This document shows, piece after piece, positions 1-8,908 of a stretch of DNA of 64,000 nt (within the stretch, counting starts at the first letter, position 1; each line of letters opens with the position of its first letter). Under the pieces are notes generated by a model, which was not told where the DNA came from, did no database searches, and saw nothing but the letters and a program-made list of their open reading frames with translations. Source of the stretch: Thermomicrobium sp. CFH 73360. Lineage in GTDB: Bacteria > Chloroflexota > Chloroflexia > Thermomicrobiales > Thermomicrobiaceae. The DNA lies in contig NZ_JAMSLS010000005.1 of NCBI RefSeq assembly GCF_023806465.1, positions 1-64,000 of the forward strand, read 5' to 3'. A program made the position numbers and the translations under genes.

Positions 1-601
1 CTCTCCATCCCAGCACGCTCCACTCCAACCGCGCGCCCTCATCGGAACGCCGGTTGGCTGCGTGTCACTCCATCCCGATCGCCGCATGACGATCGGTCGA
101 CGGGGCACTCTCGCGAACCACACCTCAGTTGTCAAGGTGCTCGCCTCACGGCGCTCGGGTCTTTCGTCGAACCCATCGTCATAGTATAGCGATGGGCGTG
201 CCACGTTGTCAAGACCCGCTTCTCCAAGCCGCGTCATTCCCACGCGGCGAAGGTACATATTACTCGTCTCACCCTTCCCTGTCAAGGGCTACAGCGGGCG
301 TCACTTCGCTCGCGTCTCTGCTTCGTCGAGCAGCCCCGCCTACCCAGCGCCTCAGGCCGAAAAGAGAGCTCCGGGCACGGGATCACCTACCGACCGCGAC
401 TGCCGCGGAATACCCCTCTCTCCGCAGAGAACAACACGATGACGGTTCCGCCACCACGCCGTCCACTCGCGACTTCTCCGCAAACGCGTCACCCGCACCT
501 CGAGACGTGCCCAAACACGCCCACCTTTTGTGTCCCCAGCGACTACAGATAGCCGAAGCGTCACCGCGCTCGGCGCGCCATCCCCGATAAGACACGGAGT
601 G
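1..601. other. no gene recognised
   Basis: Open frames here on both strands have arginine/serine/proline-rich, low-complexity translations typical of non-coding GC-rich DNA. I see no credible ribosome binding site, domain or RNA gene. The segment lies downstream of the isochorismatase-like gene on the minus strand. Confidence 0.5.
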
Positions 602-1216
602 TCAGCTTCTCGCTGATACCCCAACTTGCACACCCTCCGCACGTGTCAGCGTCCCTCGGAACAAGAACGCTGTCTGCCGATTCGCTGCCTCCATATCGAA
701 GGGATGTAATGCCGACGTCGCATCCACAGGAATGATCACGTGATACCACCGGAGCGCCGCACTCGCCGCCGTATAGTGCACGCAGATCGAGGCGACCGTA
801 CCGCAGATGATCAAGTGTTCAATCCGCCGTAGCCGGAGCTCGTGGTCAAGCGGTGTACCATAGAAAGCGTCGTACCGCCGCTTCTGGAGGACAAGTTCAC
901 CGTCCTGGGGCGCAAGCTCGTCGACGAACTGCCAGCCCCATGTCCCCGCCAGGCAGTGCTCACCCCAGATCGGAAACTCGGGATCCCCTGGATAGTGGGT
1001 ATCTTGGGTGAACACCGTGAACATTCGGTGCTCACGCGCCAGCGCGAGGAGATGCTGAATCTTGGGGATCGTGGCTGGAGCATCGGGGACAAACAGTTTC
1101 CCCTCCGGTTTCACGAAATCGTTCTGCATGTCAACGACAATCAACGCAGTTGTCACCGGGTCGATGAGAACTTCGGGCACAAGCTCATAGGCCGGGACTT
1201 CCACCGTGCGGCTCAT
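602..1216 (-). CDS. isochorismatase-family cysteine hydrolase
   Basis: A 204-residue protein of the isochorismatase-like fold, the family of nicotinamidases, N-carbamoylsarcosine amidases and isochorismatases, likely cytosolic. The catalytic triad is visible as Asp29 in VVDMQNDF, Lys112 in QKRRYDAF and Cys145 in GTVASICVHYTA. The cis-peptide segment before the nucleophile (ICGTVA) is conserved. The start is an ATG preceded by GGGAGGGTGACAC. The substrate cannot be assigned; the pattern fits amide or carbamoyl hydrolysis better than true isochorismatase, because no carrier-protein domain is present. The next gene upstream on the same strand is a membrane-anchored protein with no evident link. 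Confidence 0.85.
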   Translation of the reverse strand: MSRTVEVPAYELVPEVLIDPVTTALIVVDMQNDFVKPEGKLFVPDAPATIPKIQHLLALAREHRMFTVFTQDTHYPGDPEFPIWGEHCLAGTWGWQFVDELAPQDGELVLQKRRYDAFYGTPLDHELRLRRIEHLIICGTVASICVHYTAASAALRWYHVIIPVDATSALHPFDMEAANRQTAFLFRGTLTRAEGVQVGVSARS

Positions 1217-1252
1217 GTGTCACCCTCCCTGTCTCGATCACACTGGCATTCC

Positions 1253-2194
1253 TCAGTCTCCGAGGCTCGGATCGTAATCTGCACTCCACTCGTGGAGCGT
1301 GCCAGACGGTCCCTCCCAGTACAGATTCCCAGCTTCATCCTGCCAGGTCGGCTCCGGATTCTCGCCGCTCAGCATTTGGCTCCACTCCTCGGCCATCCAC
1401 GTGTTGAATGCGTCGTGGTCACTGTCGTAGGGGACTCCACCCCCGACATCTGGCAGATCCGACCAAAGATCGCTCGCCGAACCATCCCATGTCGCTCCTG
1501 CATAGGGATCTTGGAAATCTGCCAGCGGAACATCAGTCTCAAGATCACTCCAGTTCCAGGCCGCGGGCACACCAAAATCGTTCTTGCCCTGCCAGTACTC
1601 CTCCGTCCACACCTCGGGCACCGGACCACCTTCCAACGGTCCTGGCGAGGCAAAAAGTTCGCTTGTCACCTCCGGCAACACCGCTGAAATGTCTTGCACA
1701 TAAAGCGCAAGCGCCCCATACGGTGCCACAAAACTCATGACGTACCCATTCCAACCATCAGTGACGATCCAGAGCACTCCTTCGTACGGCTGCCCCTGCT
1801 GCACCGCCGCGTACGCCAGTTGCACCGCCGGCCAACCATCCAAGGCGACCCAGCGGACGTCATAGGCCACGAGCGCCTCGTTCTGCTGCTGAAGCCTGAG
1901 ATAGATGATCCCTGCATACTGCAACGGGTTCATCGGTTGCGGCAGCGGCTCTTGGAACCAAAACAAACCCGGTTGGAACGGCACTTCTTCGTTCGTATCT
2001 ACAACAAGTGCCGATTGCCCCTGGGCTGTTTGCACCGTTCGCCAGTTGCTTGCCTGGATTCGAGTCGGCGTTGGAGTCGATGAGACGGAACGCCCAAGAT
2101 ACCAGAGACCTGCGGCTGCAAGAACACCCAGACATGTGCAGACGACAGCAAGCACAGCCCCAGCACTGAGAAACAGCCAACCGCGGCGCGACAC
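1253..2194 (-). CDS. membrane-anchored protein of unknown function
   Basis: A 313-residue protein with one N-terminal hydrophobic segment (about residues 7-30) and a long, acidic, Trp/Tyr-rich extracytoplasmic part; the C-terminal third is rich in W, D, G and P. The frame stays open upstream to 2461, but that would run into the divergent HMG-CoA lyase gene. I chose the GTG at 2194 because GGAAGGGAGG lies six bases before it and the hydrophobic anchor follows directly. No known domain is recognised. The TPTPT stretch after the anchor looks like a linker, so the protein is probably surface-exposed. Confidence 0.65.
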   Translation of the reverse strand: MSRRGWLFLSAGAVLAVVCTCLGVLAAAGLWYLGRSVSSTPTPTRIQASNWRTVQTAQGQSALVVDTNEEVPFQPGLFWFQEPLPQPMNPLQYAGIIYLRLQQQNEALVAYDVRWVALDGWPAVQLAYAAVQQGQPYEGVLWIVTDGWNGYVMSFVAPYGALALYVQDISAVLPEVTSELFASPGPLEGGPVPEVWTEEYWQGKNDFGVPAAWNWSDLETDVPLADFQDPYAGATWDGSASDLWSDLPDVGGGVPYDSDHDAFNTWMAEEWSQMLSGENPEPTWQDEAGNLYWEGPSGTLHEWSADYDPSLGD

Positions 2195-2281
2195 CGCTAC
2201 CCTCCCTTCCGGCTCTTCCTCCCTCAAGACGTGGGCGGTCAGCCAGCAGTATACTCTCGAGAAATCGCGGAGGTGACCATC

Positions 2282-3229
2282 GTGACAACCAAAAGTGACA
2301 CTTCCGTGAAGGTCATCGAGGTCGGACCGCGCGACGGCCTGCAGAACGAACCACTCCCCGTCCCCACCGAGGTGAAGGTCGCCTTTATCGATGCACTGAG
2401 CGAGGCCGGTTTTCCTATCATCGAGTGCACGAGTTTTGTGTCGCCGGCTGCTGTCCCTCAACTCGCCGATGCTGAAGAGGTCATGCGTCGCATTCGCCGT
2501 CGCGCCGGAACACGCTATCTAGTCCTCGTCCCAAATGAGCGCGGACTCGAGCGCGCACTCGCCGTCGGCTGTGACGCGGTGGCACTCTTTGCCGCCGCAA
2601 CGGAAGCGTTCTCGCAGGCCAACCTGCGGGCCTCAATCGCTGACACGCTCGCCCGGTACGCCACGGTTACGGTCCGCGCCCAGGCTGCTGGCTGCTGGGT
2701 GCGCGGATACGTCTCTGTTGCCTTCCACTGTCCGTATAGTGGCCCCGTCGCGCCTGAGCAAGCGATCACTGTGGCGCTTCGGCTCCTGGAGTTCGGCTGT
2801 GATGAACTCGCGATCGCCGATACCATCGGCCGAGCGACACCCGACGACGTTGCGCGCCTACTGGAAAAACTCCTCCGGGAAGTCCCCGCAGAGCGTGTGG
2901 CGGTGCACCTTCACGATACCACTGGGAAAGCCCTGGACAACGTGGCGGTCGCGCTCTCCGCTGGCATCCGCGCCGTTGATGCCGCTCTCGGCGGCCTCGG
3001 TGGTTGCCCCTTCGCCCCCGGCGCGCCCGGCAACTTAGCAACAGAAGCGTTGCTCGACTTCCTCGACACCTTGGGTTACGCTCATGGCATCGACCGACGA
3101 GCACTGCGAGACGCCTGGTTGACACTCCAGCAGGGCGCCCCAGAACTGGTCCAGCGCGGAGCAGCGCGAGCCAGCGCACGGTCGGTCGACCCAACTGTCG
3201 CGGAAGAACTACGGGAGGGCGGTGCGTGA
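2282..3229 (+). CDS. hydroxymethylglutaryl-CoA lyase
   Basis: A 315-residue DRE-TIM-metallolyase that cleaves 3-hydroxy-3-methylglutaryl-CoA to acetyl-CoA and acetoacetate, the last step of leucine breakdown. The N-terminal signature EVGPRDGLQNE carries the catalytic Arg and metal-binding Asp. HLHDTTGKALDN supplies metal-binding histidines, and GCPFAPGAPGNLATE contains the active-site loop Cys242. The start is the GTG at 2282, eight bases after GGAGG; the ATG at 2231 has no binding site and overlaps the divergent gene. The stop overlaps the ATG of the next gene (TGATG), so the two are translationally coupled. Confidence 0.9.
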   Translation: MTTKSDTSVKVIEVGPRDGLQNEPLPVPTEVKVAFIDALSEAGFPIIECTSFVSPAAVPQLADAEEVMRRIRRRAGTRYLVLVPNERGLERALAVGCDAVALFAAATEAFSQANLRASIADTLARYATVTVRAQAAGCWVRGYVSVAFHCPYSGPVAPEQAITVALRLLEFGCDELAIADTIGRATPDDVARLLEKLLREVPAERVAVHLHDTTGKALDNVAVALSAGIRAVDAALGGLGGCPFAPGAPGNLATEALLDFLDTLGYAHGIDRRALRDAWLTLQQGAPELVQRGAARASARSVDPTVAEELREGGA

Positions 3230-3633
3230 TGTCAAACTTTCCGCCATCAGTCGAGCGACAACTGCGGGATGAACCAGTCATCTGGCTTGCGACGGTACGG
3301 CAGGATGGTCAGCCCCAGGTTGTCCCGGTTTGGTTTCTCTGGGAGGGCCAGCATGTGCTGATCTACTCACTGCCACGGAGCCAGAAGGTTCGCAACATCC
3401 AGAGCAACCCACGCGTTTCTCTTCACTTTACCAGTGACCGGTGGGCGAGCCATGTGACGCGCTTCGATGGCTCGGCCGAGCTTGTGCCCGATCCTCCACC
3501 AGTGACCGCTGTTCCCGCATACCTCGCAAAGTACAGCGAGGCAATCACCCGACTGGGAATGACCGCACCCCAGTTCGCAGCTGAGTACAGTGCGCTGATC
3601 CGTGTCCGTCTAGAGCATTTGGTGCACTGGTAA
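3229..3633 (+). CDS. PPOX-class split-barrel flavin/F420-binding protein
   Basis: A 134-residue protein of the pyridoxamine-5'-phosphate oxidase-like split beta-barrel family. The segment VIWLATVRQDGQPQVVPVWFLWEGQ is the usual first barrel strand pair, and SQKVRNIQSNPRVSLHF is the typical cofactor-phosphate binding region. The length matches small F420H2-dependent or FMN-binding members common in Actinobacteria and Chloroflexota. The start overlaps the HMG-CoA lyase stop by one base, which implies co-translation. Assignment to F420 rather than FMN is inference, supported by cofE in the window at 6.6-7.3 kb. Confidence 0.8.
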   Translation: MSNFPPSVERQLRDEPVIWLATVRQDGQPQVVPVWFLWEGQHVLIYSLPRSQKVRNIQSNPRVSLHFTSDRWASHVTRFDGSAELVPDPPPVTAVPAYLAKYSEAITRLGMTAPQFAAEYSALIRVRLEHLVHW

Positions 3634-3772
3634 GTATCTCAGTAGGGCCAAACGACAGGTTGTCCCGTCGCCGACTCTGCTCCCAATTGCTTGGCTGGGC
3701 AGTGTTCACTGGTGCTCCTGACCGGAGAAGCCCACGGGCATCGCTGGCGAGTCTTCCTGTGTGCGTGATCTC

Positions 3773-4690
3773 TCAAAGAGGGCGCTCGTCGGTCGTTTCG
3801 CTTGGCACGACGAAGAGGGGGACGCGCGTGGCAGTCACAAGTCGCTCTGTCACACTGCCCAGAAGCCAGCGGGTCATCCCGCCTCGCCCGCGTGTCGTCA
3901 GCACCACGAGGTCCGGCCGCTCGCGTTCCACCGCAGCGACGAGTTCCCTTTTCGGCTCCCCGCTCAACATTTGGATTCGTACGTCGAGATGGCCTGGCAC
4001 CCGAGTCCGCACGTCCTCGAGATAGGCAAGCGCTTCCTGTTCCAGCTGGCGTACCATTTCTTGCGCCGCTGCTGCGATCGGTCGCCCACGCCATTCCAGC
4101 AGCACTTCGCGATAGGTCTCCGCAACTCGGACAAGGGTCATACGAGCCTGCGCACGCTCCGCGAGTGCGCACGCGTACGGTAACGCCCGTTCAGCACGCT
4201 CCGAACCGTCAAGTGGTACCAGCACGTGTTCTAAGCGCTCGAGTGGAGCACCACCCACACGGACCACCAGCACTGGACAAGGCGCCGTCCGAAGCACGCG
4301 ATCGGCAATGCTCCCCAGCACTGCGCGGCCAAGTCCACCTCGACCATGACTTGCGACGACAAGCACGGGTGCTGGCCAGCGCGTTGCCTCCGCGACGAGT
4401 TCCTCTTCCGCTCGCCCCAGACGCACAACGGCACGCGCCGGTAGACCGAGTTGCTCAAGCACCGCCAGTTGCTCGGCAAGAAACTCTTCAGCTGCGACGT
4501 CAAGACGTGACTCTTCAGGGGAGAGCCAAACCACCTCACCCCGCATCGGGTCGTAGAAGGGGCGCATCGTCTCAAGCACGCGGACAACGACCACTGGTGC
4601 GAGAAAGAGCCGTGCGAGGAGCGCCGAGGCAGGTAACACCGCGTCCGCCGCCGTCGAGCCGTCATGAGCTGCAAGAACCGTTTCGATCAT
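3773..4690 (-). CDS. universal stress protein with two UspA domains
   Basis: A 305-residue cytosolic protein made of two tandem UspA domains (roughly 1-145 and 150-300). Each domain ends in an ATP-binding-type glycine motif: SHGRGGLGRAVLGS in the first and TRGRGGMTRWLLGS in the second, followed by the final strand LVVR or FVVP. Such proteins bind ATP and act in stress tolerance. The gene stands alone, divergent from the formamidase gene with about 135 bases between starts. Confidence 0.9.
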   Translation of the reverse strand: MIETVLAAHDGSTAADAVLPASALLARLFLAPVVVVRVLETMRPFYDPMRGEVVWLSPEESRLDVAAEEFLAEQLAVLEQLGLPARAVVRLGRAEEELVAEATRWPAPVLVVASHGRGGLGRAVLGSIADRVLRTAPCPVLVVRVGGAPLERLEHVLVPLDGSERAERALPYACALAERAQARMTLVRVAETYREVLLEWRGRPIAAAAQEMVRQLEQEALAYLEDVRTRVPGHLDVRIQMLSGEPKRELVAAVERERPDLVVLTTRGRGGMTRWLLGSVTERLVTATRVPLFVVPSETTDERPL

Positions 4691-4825
4691 CTACGTTCCT
4701 CATTCCATCCTCACTCCGAAGAATAGGAGGTCCGCCGTCCAAAGGCAAAGGAGACGCTTCCCAACGAGCGCACATGGTCGTATGCTGGCAGTGGATCGCG
4801 TCTTTCACGGGGAAGGAGGGGAACC

Positions 4826-5950
4826 ATGGTCCAGCAGCGGCGGATTGAAATCGATCCTCTGCGGCCACTTGCGACGCAACCTGGTAAGGGCCATAACCGC
4901 TGGCACGAGGCGATTCCACCTGCACTGGAAGTCGAACCGGGCGAACCGGTCGCACTAGAGACCTGGGACGCTTTCGACGCACAACTGTCGCCCCGCTCAA
5001 CCATTCACGATGTCGCCAAAGCTGACCTGGGGCGCGTACACCCGCTCACCGGCCCGGTGTACGTCAAAGGCGCGCAACCAGGCGACCTCCTTGAAGTCAA
5101 GATCCTCGACATCGAAGCTGATCCATGGCGGCACTGGGGCTACACTGTACAGGTCCCTGGATTCGGTTTTCTCCGCGATCAGTTTCCGCAGCCTTATATC
5201 ATCCACTGGCACCTTTACCCAAACTATGCTGAATCACCTCAGCTGCCGGGTGTGCGCATCCCTCGCTGCCCGCACCCAGGGACAATCGGCGTCGCACCGT
5301 CACGCGAACTCCGTGAGGAAGCAACGCGACGGGAGGCGGAACTCGCCGCGCGCGGTGGTTTCGCGCTTCCACCTGATCCGCAGGGGGCCGTTCCCTCAAG
5401 CGAGCCGATCGCGTCGGAGGGGCTTCGCACGATCCCACCGCGAGAGAATGCGGGGAATGTCGATATCAAGCAGCTGACTCCTGGGGCGAGTCTCTTCATT
5501 CCCGTTTGGGTTGAAGGCGCCCTCTTCTCGGTCGGTGATGTTCATTTTGCTCAAGGCGATGGCGAAGTCTGTGGTACCGCGATTGAAATGTGCTCGGTTG
5601 TCCACGTAGAGTTCCGCATTCACAAAGGAGAAGCACGCCGACGCGGTATCCGGACACTCCAGTTCCTGCGCGATGGCTACTTCACGGCACCAGAGATGGC
5701 GGCACCACGCCGCTTCTACGCAACAACCGGTATCTGTGTCCGCAATGGTCGTAATGAATCGGAAGATCTGACGCTCGCTGCACGCGACGCCTTGTTCCGG
5801 ATGATCGAATATCTCCAGCGTCGCGGGTTCACCGCACAGCAGGCCTATGCGCTCTGCAGCGTCGCCGTGGACCTGCGCGTCTCGGAGACGGTCGATGTGC
5901 CCAACGTCATGGTGACGGCCCTCTTGCCGCTCGATATCTTTGTAGGGTAA
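4826..5950 (+). CDS. formamidase/acetamidase (FmdA/AmdA family)
   Basis: A 374-residue amidase of the FmdA/AmdA family, which hydrolyses formamide or acetamide to the acid and ammonia. Family features visible include the N-terminal NRWHEAIPPALEVEPGEPVALETWDAFDAQ, the segment GPVYVKGAQPGDLLEVKI, the metal/active-site stretch VGDVHFAQGDGEVCGTAIEM, and the C-terminal LCSVAVDLRVSETVDVPN. The start is the ATG seven bases after AGGAGG. A strong hairpin lies 38 bases after the stop. Formamide cannot be told from short aliphatic amides by sequence alone. Confidence 0.88.
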   Translation: MVQQRRIEIDPLRPLATQPGKGHNRWHEAIPPALEVEPGEPVALETWDAFDAQLSPRSTIHDVAKADLGRVHPLTGPVYVKGAQPGDLLEVKILDIEADPWRHWGYTVQVPGFGFLRDQFPQPYIIHWHLYPNYAESPQLPGVRIPRCPHPGTIGVAPSRELREEATRREAELAARGGFALPPDPQGAVPSSEPIASEGLRTIPPRENAGNVDIKQLTPGASLFIPVWVEGALFSVGDVHFAQGDGEVCGTAIEMCSVVHVEFRIHKGEARRRGIRTLQFLRDGYFTAPEMAAPRRFYATTGICVRNGRNESEDLTLAARDALFRMIEYLQRRGFTAQQAYALCSVAVDLRVSETVDVPNVMVTALLPLDIFVG

Positions 5951-5988
5951 CCCATCGAGCGGTGCCTCACCTGCACCAGAGCGGAGGA

Positions 5989-6017
5989 TGCAGCGCGGGG
6001 AGCCCCCCCGCGCTGCA
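5989..6017. terminator. strong bidirectional terminator hairpin
   Basis: A perfect 12-bp inverted repeat, TGCAGCGCGGGG and its complement, with a five-base loop (AGCCC) sits between the convergent formamidase and OsmC genes. No clear U-run follows, so efficiency is uncertain, but its position between two convergent 3' ends fits a shared terminator. Confidence 0.7.
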
Positions 6018-6067
6018 CACGGCCCGTGCCCCACCGGCGCCATAAGAATAGGTGGTGCAGTGGGGAC

Positions 6068-6499
6068 TCAACTCACGAGACGCGCCGTCACGACGATTTC
6101 CCCAACACCGCCGAGTGCCTTTCCGACCGGGCACCACGTCTTGGTCTGCTCCGCGATCTCGCGAAACTTGGCCTCGTCGATGCCGGGGACTCTGCCCTCA
6201 GTCTCCAGCTCGATGCGGTCGATGGCAAACCCGCCCTCGACCTGCTGGATCCGCACCCGTGCGGTGGTTCGGATGTGCTCAGGGGTGTAACCGTGCTGCC
6301 CGAGGAGTGCCGAGAGCGCCATGCTGTAGCACCCGGCATACGCGGCCCCGATCAACTCCTCCGGGTTCGTTCCCGACTCGTCACCGAAGCGGGTTCCGAC
6401 AGAGAAGGGAACCGAGAAGGCACCGCTTCCGACAGCCATTGTCCCCTTGCCGGTCTGCAGCGCCCCTTCCCACGTCGCCGTCGCCGTCCGCACCGGCAT
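6068..6499 (-). CDS. OsmC-family peroxiredoxin
   Basis: A 143-residue OsmC/Ohr-type thiol peroxidase that reduces organic hydroperoxides. The two redox cysteines are Cys57 in AAYAGCYSMAL and Cys123 in TKTWCPVGKAL, and the conserved GTNPEELIGAA that positions the active site is present. The Cys57 context resembles the OsmC subfamily more than Ohr. The start ATG at 6499 follows GAAAGGGGG; the longer frame upstream overlaps the cofE gene and lacks a binding site. It is encoded next to F420 genes on the same strand, 73 bases after cofE. Confidence 0.9.
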   Translation of the reverse strand: MPVRTATATWEGALQTGKGTMAVGSGAFSVPFSVGTRFGDESGTNPEELIGAAYAGCYSMALSALLGQHGYTPEHIRTTARVRIQQVEGGFAIDRIELETEGRVPGIDEAKFREIAEQTKTWCPVGKALGGVGEIVVTARLVS

Positions 6500-6572
6500 T
6501 GTCTTCCCCCTTTCAGTCGGCAGATTTCCAAACGCGAGCGGAGTATAACCTGCTCGCCGGCACTCCGCAACG

Positions 6573-7328
6573 TCACCGGAACAGGTCGCGCTCTGGGGGC
6601 ATGACGAGCTCTCGAGCAGTGCCATCGCCCGGTTCATAGGCAAAGCCACGGATGATCGCCGCCGGACATCCCTCGGTCTTGCCCATCACCAGCTCCGCTG
6701 CCGCGGCAAGTTCGTCAGCAACCGCGATGACGGTGACCCGGAGCTCGTTGCCATGTGGGTCGCGCAGTCCCCGGTAGTCGCGCAGCGGCCGCAGACCGGC
6801 TACCCCAATAGCCACGTTCACGATCCCGTTCCGCCAGGCTCGACCGAAGGTGTCGGAGATGATGACCGCCGGTTCCCATCCCGTGAGCTCACACAGCTCA
6901 CGCCGGATGGTAGCCGCCGACCGGTCCGGATCCAGGGGGAGGAGTGCGGCGTAGCCGGGGGTGACGTTCGAAAGATCGACGCCGGCATTCGCACAGACGA
7001 AGCCGTGACGCGTCTCGGCGATGATGAGACCGCGATCCATCCGCACGATCCGTACACTTTCGCGGAGCACGAGTTCGACCTGACGCGGATCACGCTCCCA
7101 CCGTGCCGCGTACTCAATGGCCAGTGGTGAAGGCTCGACGTCAGCTAACCGGACAAGGCGACCCTCTGCCTTGGAGACGACCTTCTGGGTGACAACGAGA
7201 ACATCGCCAGGTTCGCCAGCAAGGCTGCTCGCCGCCATTCCAGCCAGCACCAGCTCGGCAACGGAGTCCCCCGGACGGGCCTCCGGGATGCCTTGGATCG
7301 GGATGATGCGCAGTTCACCCGACCCCAT
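6573..7328 (-). CDS. cofE: coenzyme F420-0:L-glutamate ligase
   Basis: A 251-residue GTP-dependent ligase that adds glutamate residues to F420-0 to make mature F420. The family landmarks are RIIPIQGIPEARPGDSVAELV at the N-terminus, VVTQKVVSKAEGR, the nucleotide/metal region NAGVDLSNVTPGYAALLP, VIISDTFGRAWRNG, and the C-terminal GKTEGCPAAIIRG. It is the stand-alone archaeal CofE length, without the nitroreductase-like C-terminal half of actinobacterial FbiB. The start ATG at 7328 lies only four bases after the stop of the upstream PPOX-fold gene, so the pair forms an operon. Confidence 0.93.
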   Translation of the reverse strand: MGSGELRIIPIQGIPEARPGDSVAELVLAGMAASSLAGEPGDVLVVTQKVVSKAEGRLVRLADVEPSPLAIEYAARWERDPRQVELVLRESVRIVRMDRGLIIAETRHGFVCANAGVDLSNVTPGYAALLPLDPDRSAATIRRELCELTGWEPAVIISDTFGRAWRNGIVNVAIGVAGLRPLRDYRGLRDPHGNELRVTVIAVADELAAAAELVMGKTEGCPAAIIRGFAYEPGDGTARELVMPPERDLFR

Positions 7329-7332
7329 CGCC

Positions 7333-7746
7333 TCAGTCCTGAGGGAAGCCGTGAGCGAGCACCCGCTCGATGTGAAGGAGCAGCGTGACCCGCCGCTGCG
7401 ACCGGAATTGGGGAATCCACGACTCGGCTTCTCGCTCACCCACATACCGAACGGCCAGGCGCGCTATATCCGCCTGAGATCGTTCCGCATCGTCCACCAG
7501 CGTAACCCGACCGATGAGCGTCACATAACGATAGCCGTCCGCGACACAGAGGGAGGCACGTGGGTCACGAGCCAGGTCAGCAAGCTTGGCTCGCCCCTCC
7601 GCGGTATTCATCAGGATCGTCTCCTCGTCCACGAGCGCATACCACATCACCGACTGACGCGGGGTACCGTCTGGTGCAATCGTCGCCAGGATGCCAAAGC
7701 GCGGGGCGGTGAGAAACTCACGGAGTGTGGAACCGAGTTTGGACAT
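7333..7746 (-). CDS. PPOX-class F420-dependent oxidoreductase-like protein
   Basis: A 137-residue split-barrel protein. PRFGILATIAPDGTPRQSVMWYAL and GRAKLADLARDPRASLCV are the two cofactor-binding segments of the F420/FMN-binding PPOX family. It resembles the FDOR-B type F420H2-dependent reductases. Its stop lies four bases from the cofE start, so it is the first gene of a PPOX-cofE operon; the coupling to an F420 biosynthesis gene supports F420 as cofactor. The start ATG at 7746 gives the usual N-terminus; 18 upstream codons are open but lack family similarity. Confidence 0.85.
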   Translation of the reverse strand: MSKLGSTLREFLTAPRFGILATIAPDGTPRQSVMWYALVDEETILMNTAEGRAKLADLARDPRASLCVADGYRYVTLIGRVTLVDDAERSQADIARLAVRYVGEREAESWIPQFRSQRRVTLLLHIERVLAHGFPQD

Positions 7747-8032
7747 CGCGCGCTCGTCCTTCCGCGTCGGACCATGCTCGCCAGCTCCGGAGGATGACAC
7801 GATGGGGCCGTCAACGGCAACCCTGATCGGTGCTCATCAAAGGAGCGTCCATCACTGCGGAACGACGGGCGTTCTAACGGTACTGCCTGCTCACTCCTGA
7901 CGTAGGCAGGAGGAACCCTCACGCAGTTCCACCTCGGCCGCAGCGGTTGGACGCTCGGGCGACCCGATTGTGGTCCAGTAACACTTGCACGCGACCACAC
8001 GCTCAGCCATCATCCTGAGCGAAGGAGGACGC

Positions 8033-8908
8033 GTGGCGGATCACCTCCACCCCACCATCATCACACTCGACGGACTTCCCCTCTTCGTTCTGGCAGCCGG
8101 CGAGAACCGCCTGCCAGTGGTGATCTTGCACGGCTTCGCCTCGAGCGCCATCGCGTGGCAGCCGGTCATCCGGGCACTCGCCGCCGACCGCCTGGTCGTC
8201 GCCTACGATCGGCCAGGCTTCGGGCTCACGCGTGTCCCCATCGACCGCTGGCATGGCCTGGATCCGTATGCACCCTCAACGCAGGTGCCTATCGCGCTGG
8301 CGCTACTCGATCACCTCGGTATCGAGCGTTGCGTCGTGCTCGGCCACTCGATGGGTGGTCGGTTCGCCGCTGCACTCGCCCAGGCAGTGCCCGAGCGAGT
8401 GGCTGGGCTGGTTCTCGTGGCACCGGCGTGGGAGAGCCCGAGTGCACCCCGTCTTGCCCCGCTCGTCCGCAGCCCTGTCAGCTCCGCGCTTGGCCGTAGA
8501 CTCCTCCGGCTAATCAGTCCACTTGCCCTCCGACTGGCTCAGCGAGCGATCTGGGCTGGTCCTCCCCCGGCAGGAGGCATCGATCAGAGCTCTGTGGCAG
8601 CGAGCCTGGTCGGATGGGATACAGCACTCTGGCGACTGACCGCAGCGACCCTCGCAGAAGCGCACGCGACGCCACCAGAAGCGCTGGTAGTCCCAACGCT
8701 CGTCATGCTGGGTGCGCGCGATCGCATCGTCCCCCCGTCACTGACACTTCAGCTAGTGGAACGGTGGCGCTTGCGGGGCTGCTCGGCGCGGGTGGAACAC
8801 TTTGAGCGGAGCGGCCATCTCCCACACATTGAAGAATTCGAGCGGTTCATCGCGGTCCTCCGGACCTTCCTTGCGGAGGTGGAAGATGAGACGACTCCAC
8901 ATCGGTGA
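8033..8908 (+). CDS. alpha/beta hydrolase
   Basis: A 291-residue alpha/beta-fold hydrolase. The oxyanion region VVILHGFASSAIAW is followed by the nucleophile elbow GHSMGG (Ser106), an acid in MLGARDRIVP and the catalytic His in SGHLPHIEE. The start is the GTG at 8033 following GAAGGAGG. The gene overlaps the peroxiredoxin-like gene by 23 bases, so they are co-translated. The cap domain (about residues 140-195) is hydrophobic; substrate unknown. Confidence 0.87.
   Translation: MADHLHPTIITLDGLPLFVLAAGENRLPVVILHGFASSAIAWQPVIRALAADRLVVAYDRPGFGLTRVPIDRWHGLDPYAPSTQVPIALALLDHLGIERCVVLGHSMGGRFAAALAQAVPERVAGLVLVAPAWESPSAPRLAPLVRSPVSSALGRRLLRLISPLALRLAQRAIWAGPPPAGGIDQSSVAASLVGWDTALWRLTAATLAEAHATPPEALVVPTLVMLGARDRIVPPSLTLQLVERWRLRGCSARVEHFERSGHLPHIEEFERFIAVLRTFLAEVEDETTPHR

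Noticed and set aside
129-590. Open frame of 153 codons near the window start
   Set aside because: Arg/Ser/Pro-rich composition, no ribosome binding site and no domain; the opposite strand has equally long empty frames.
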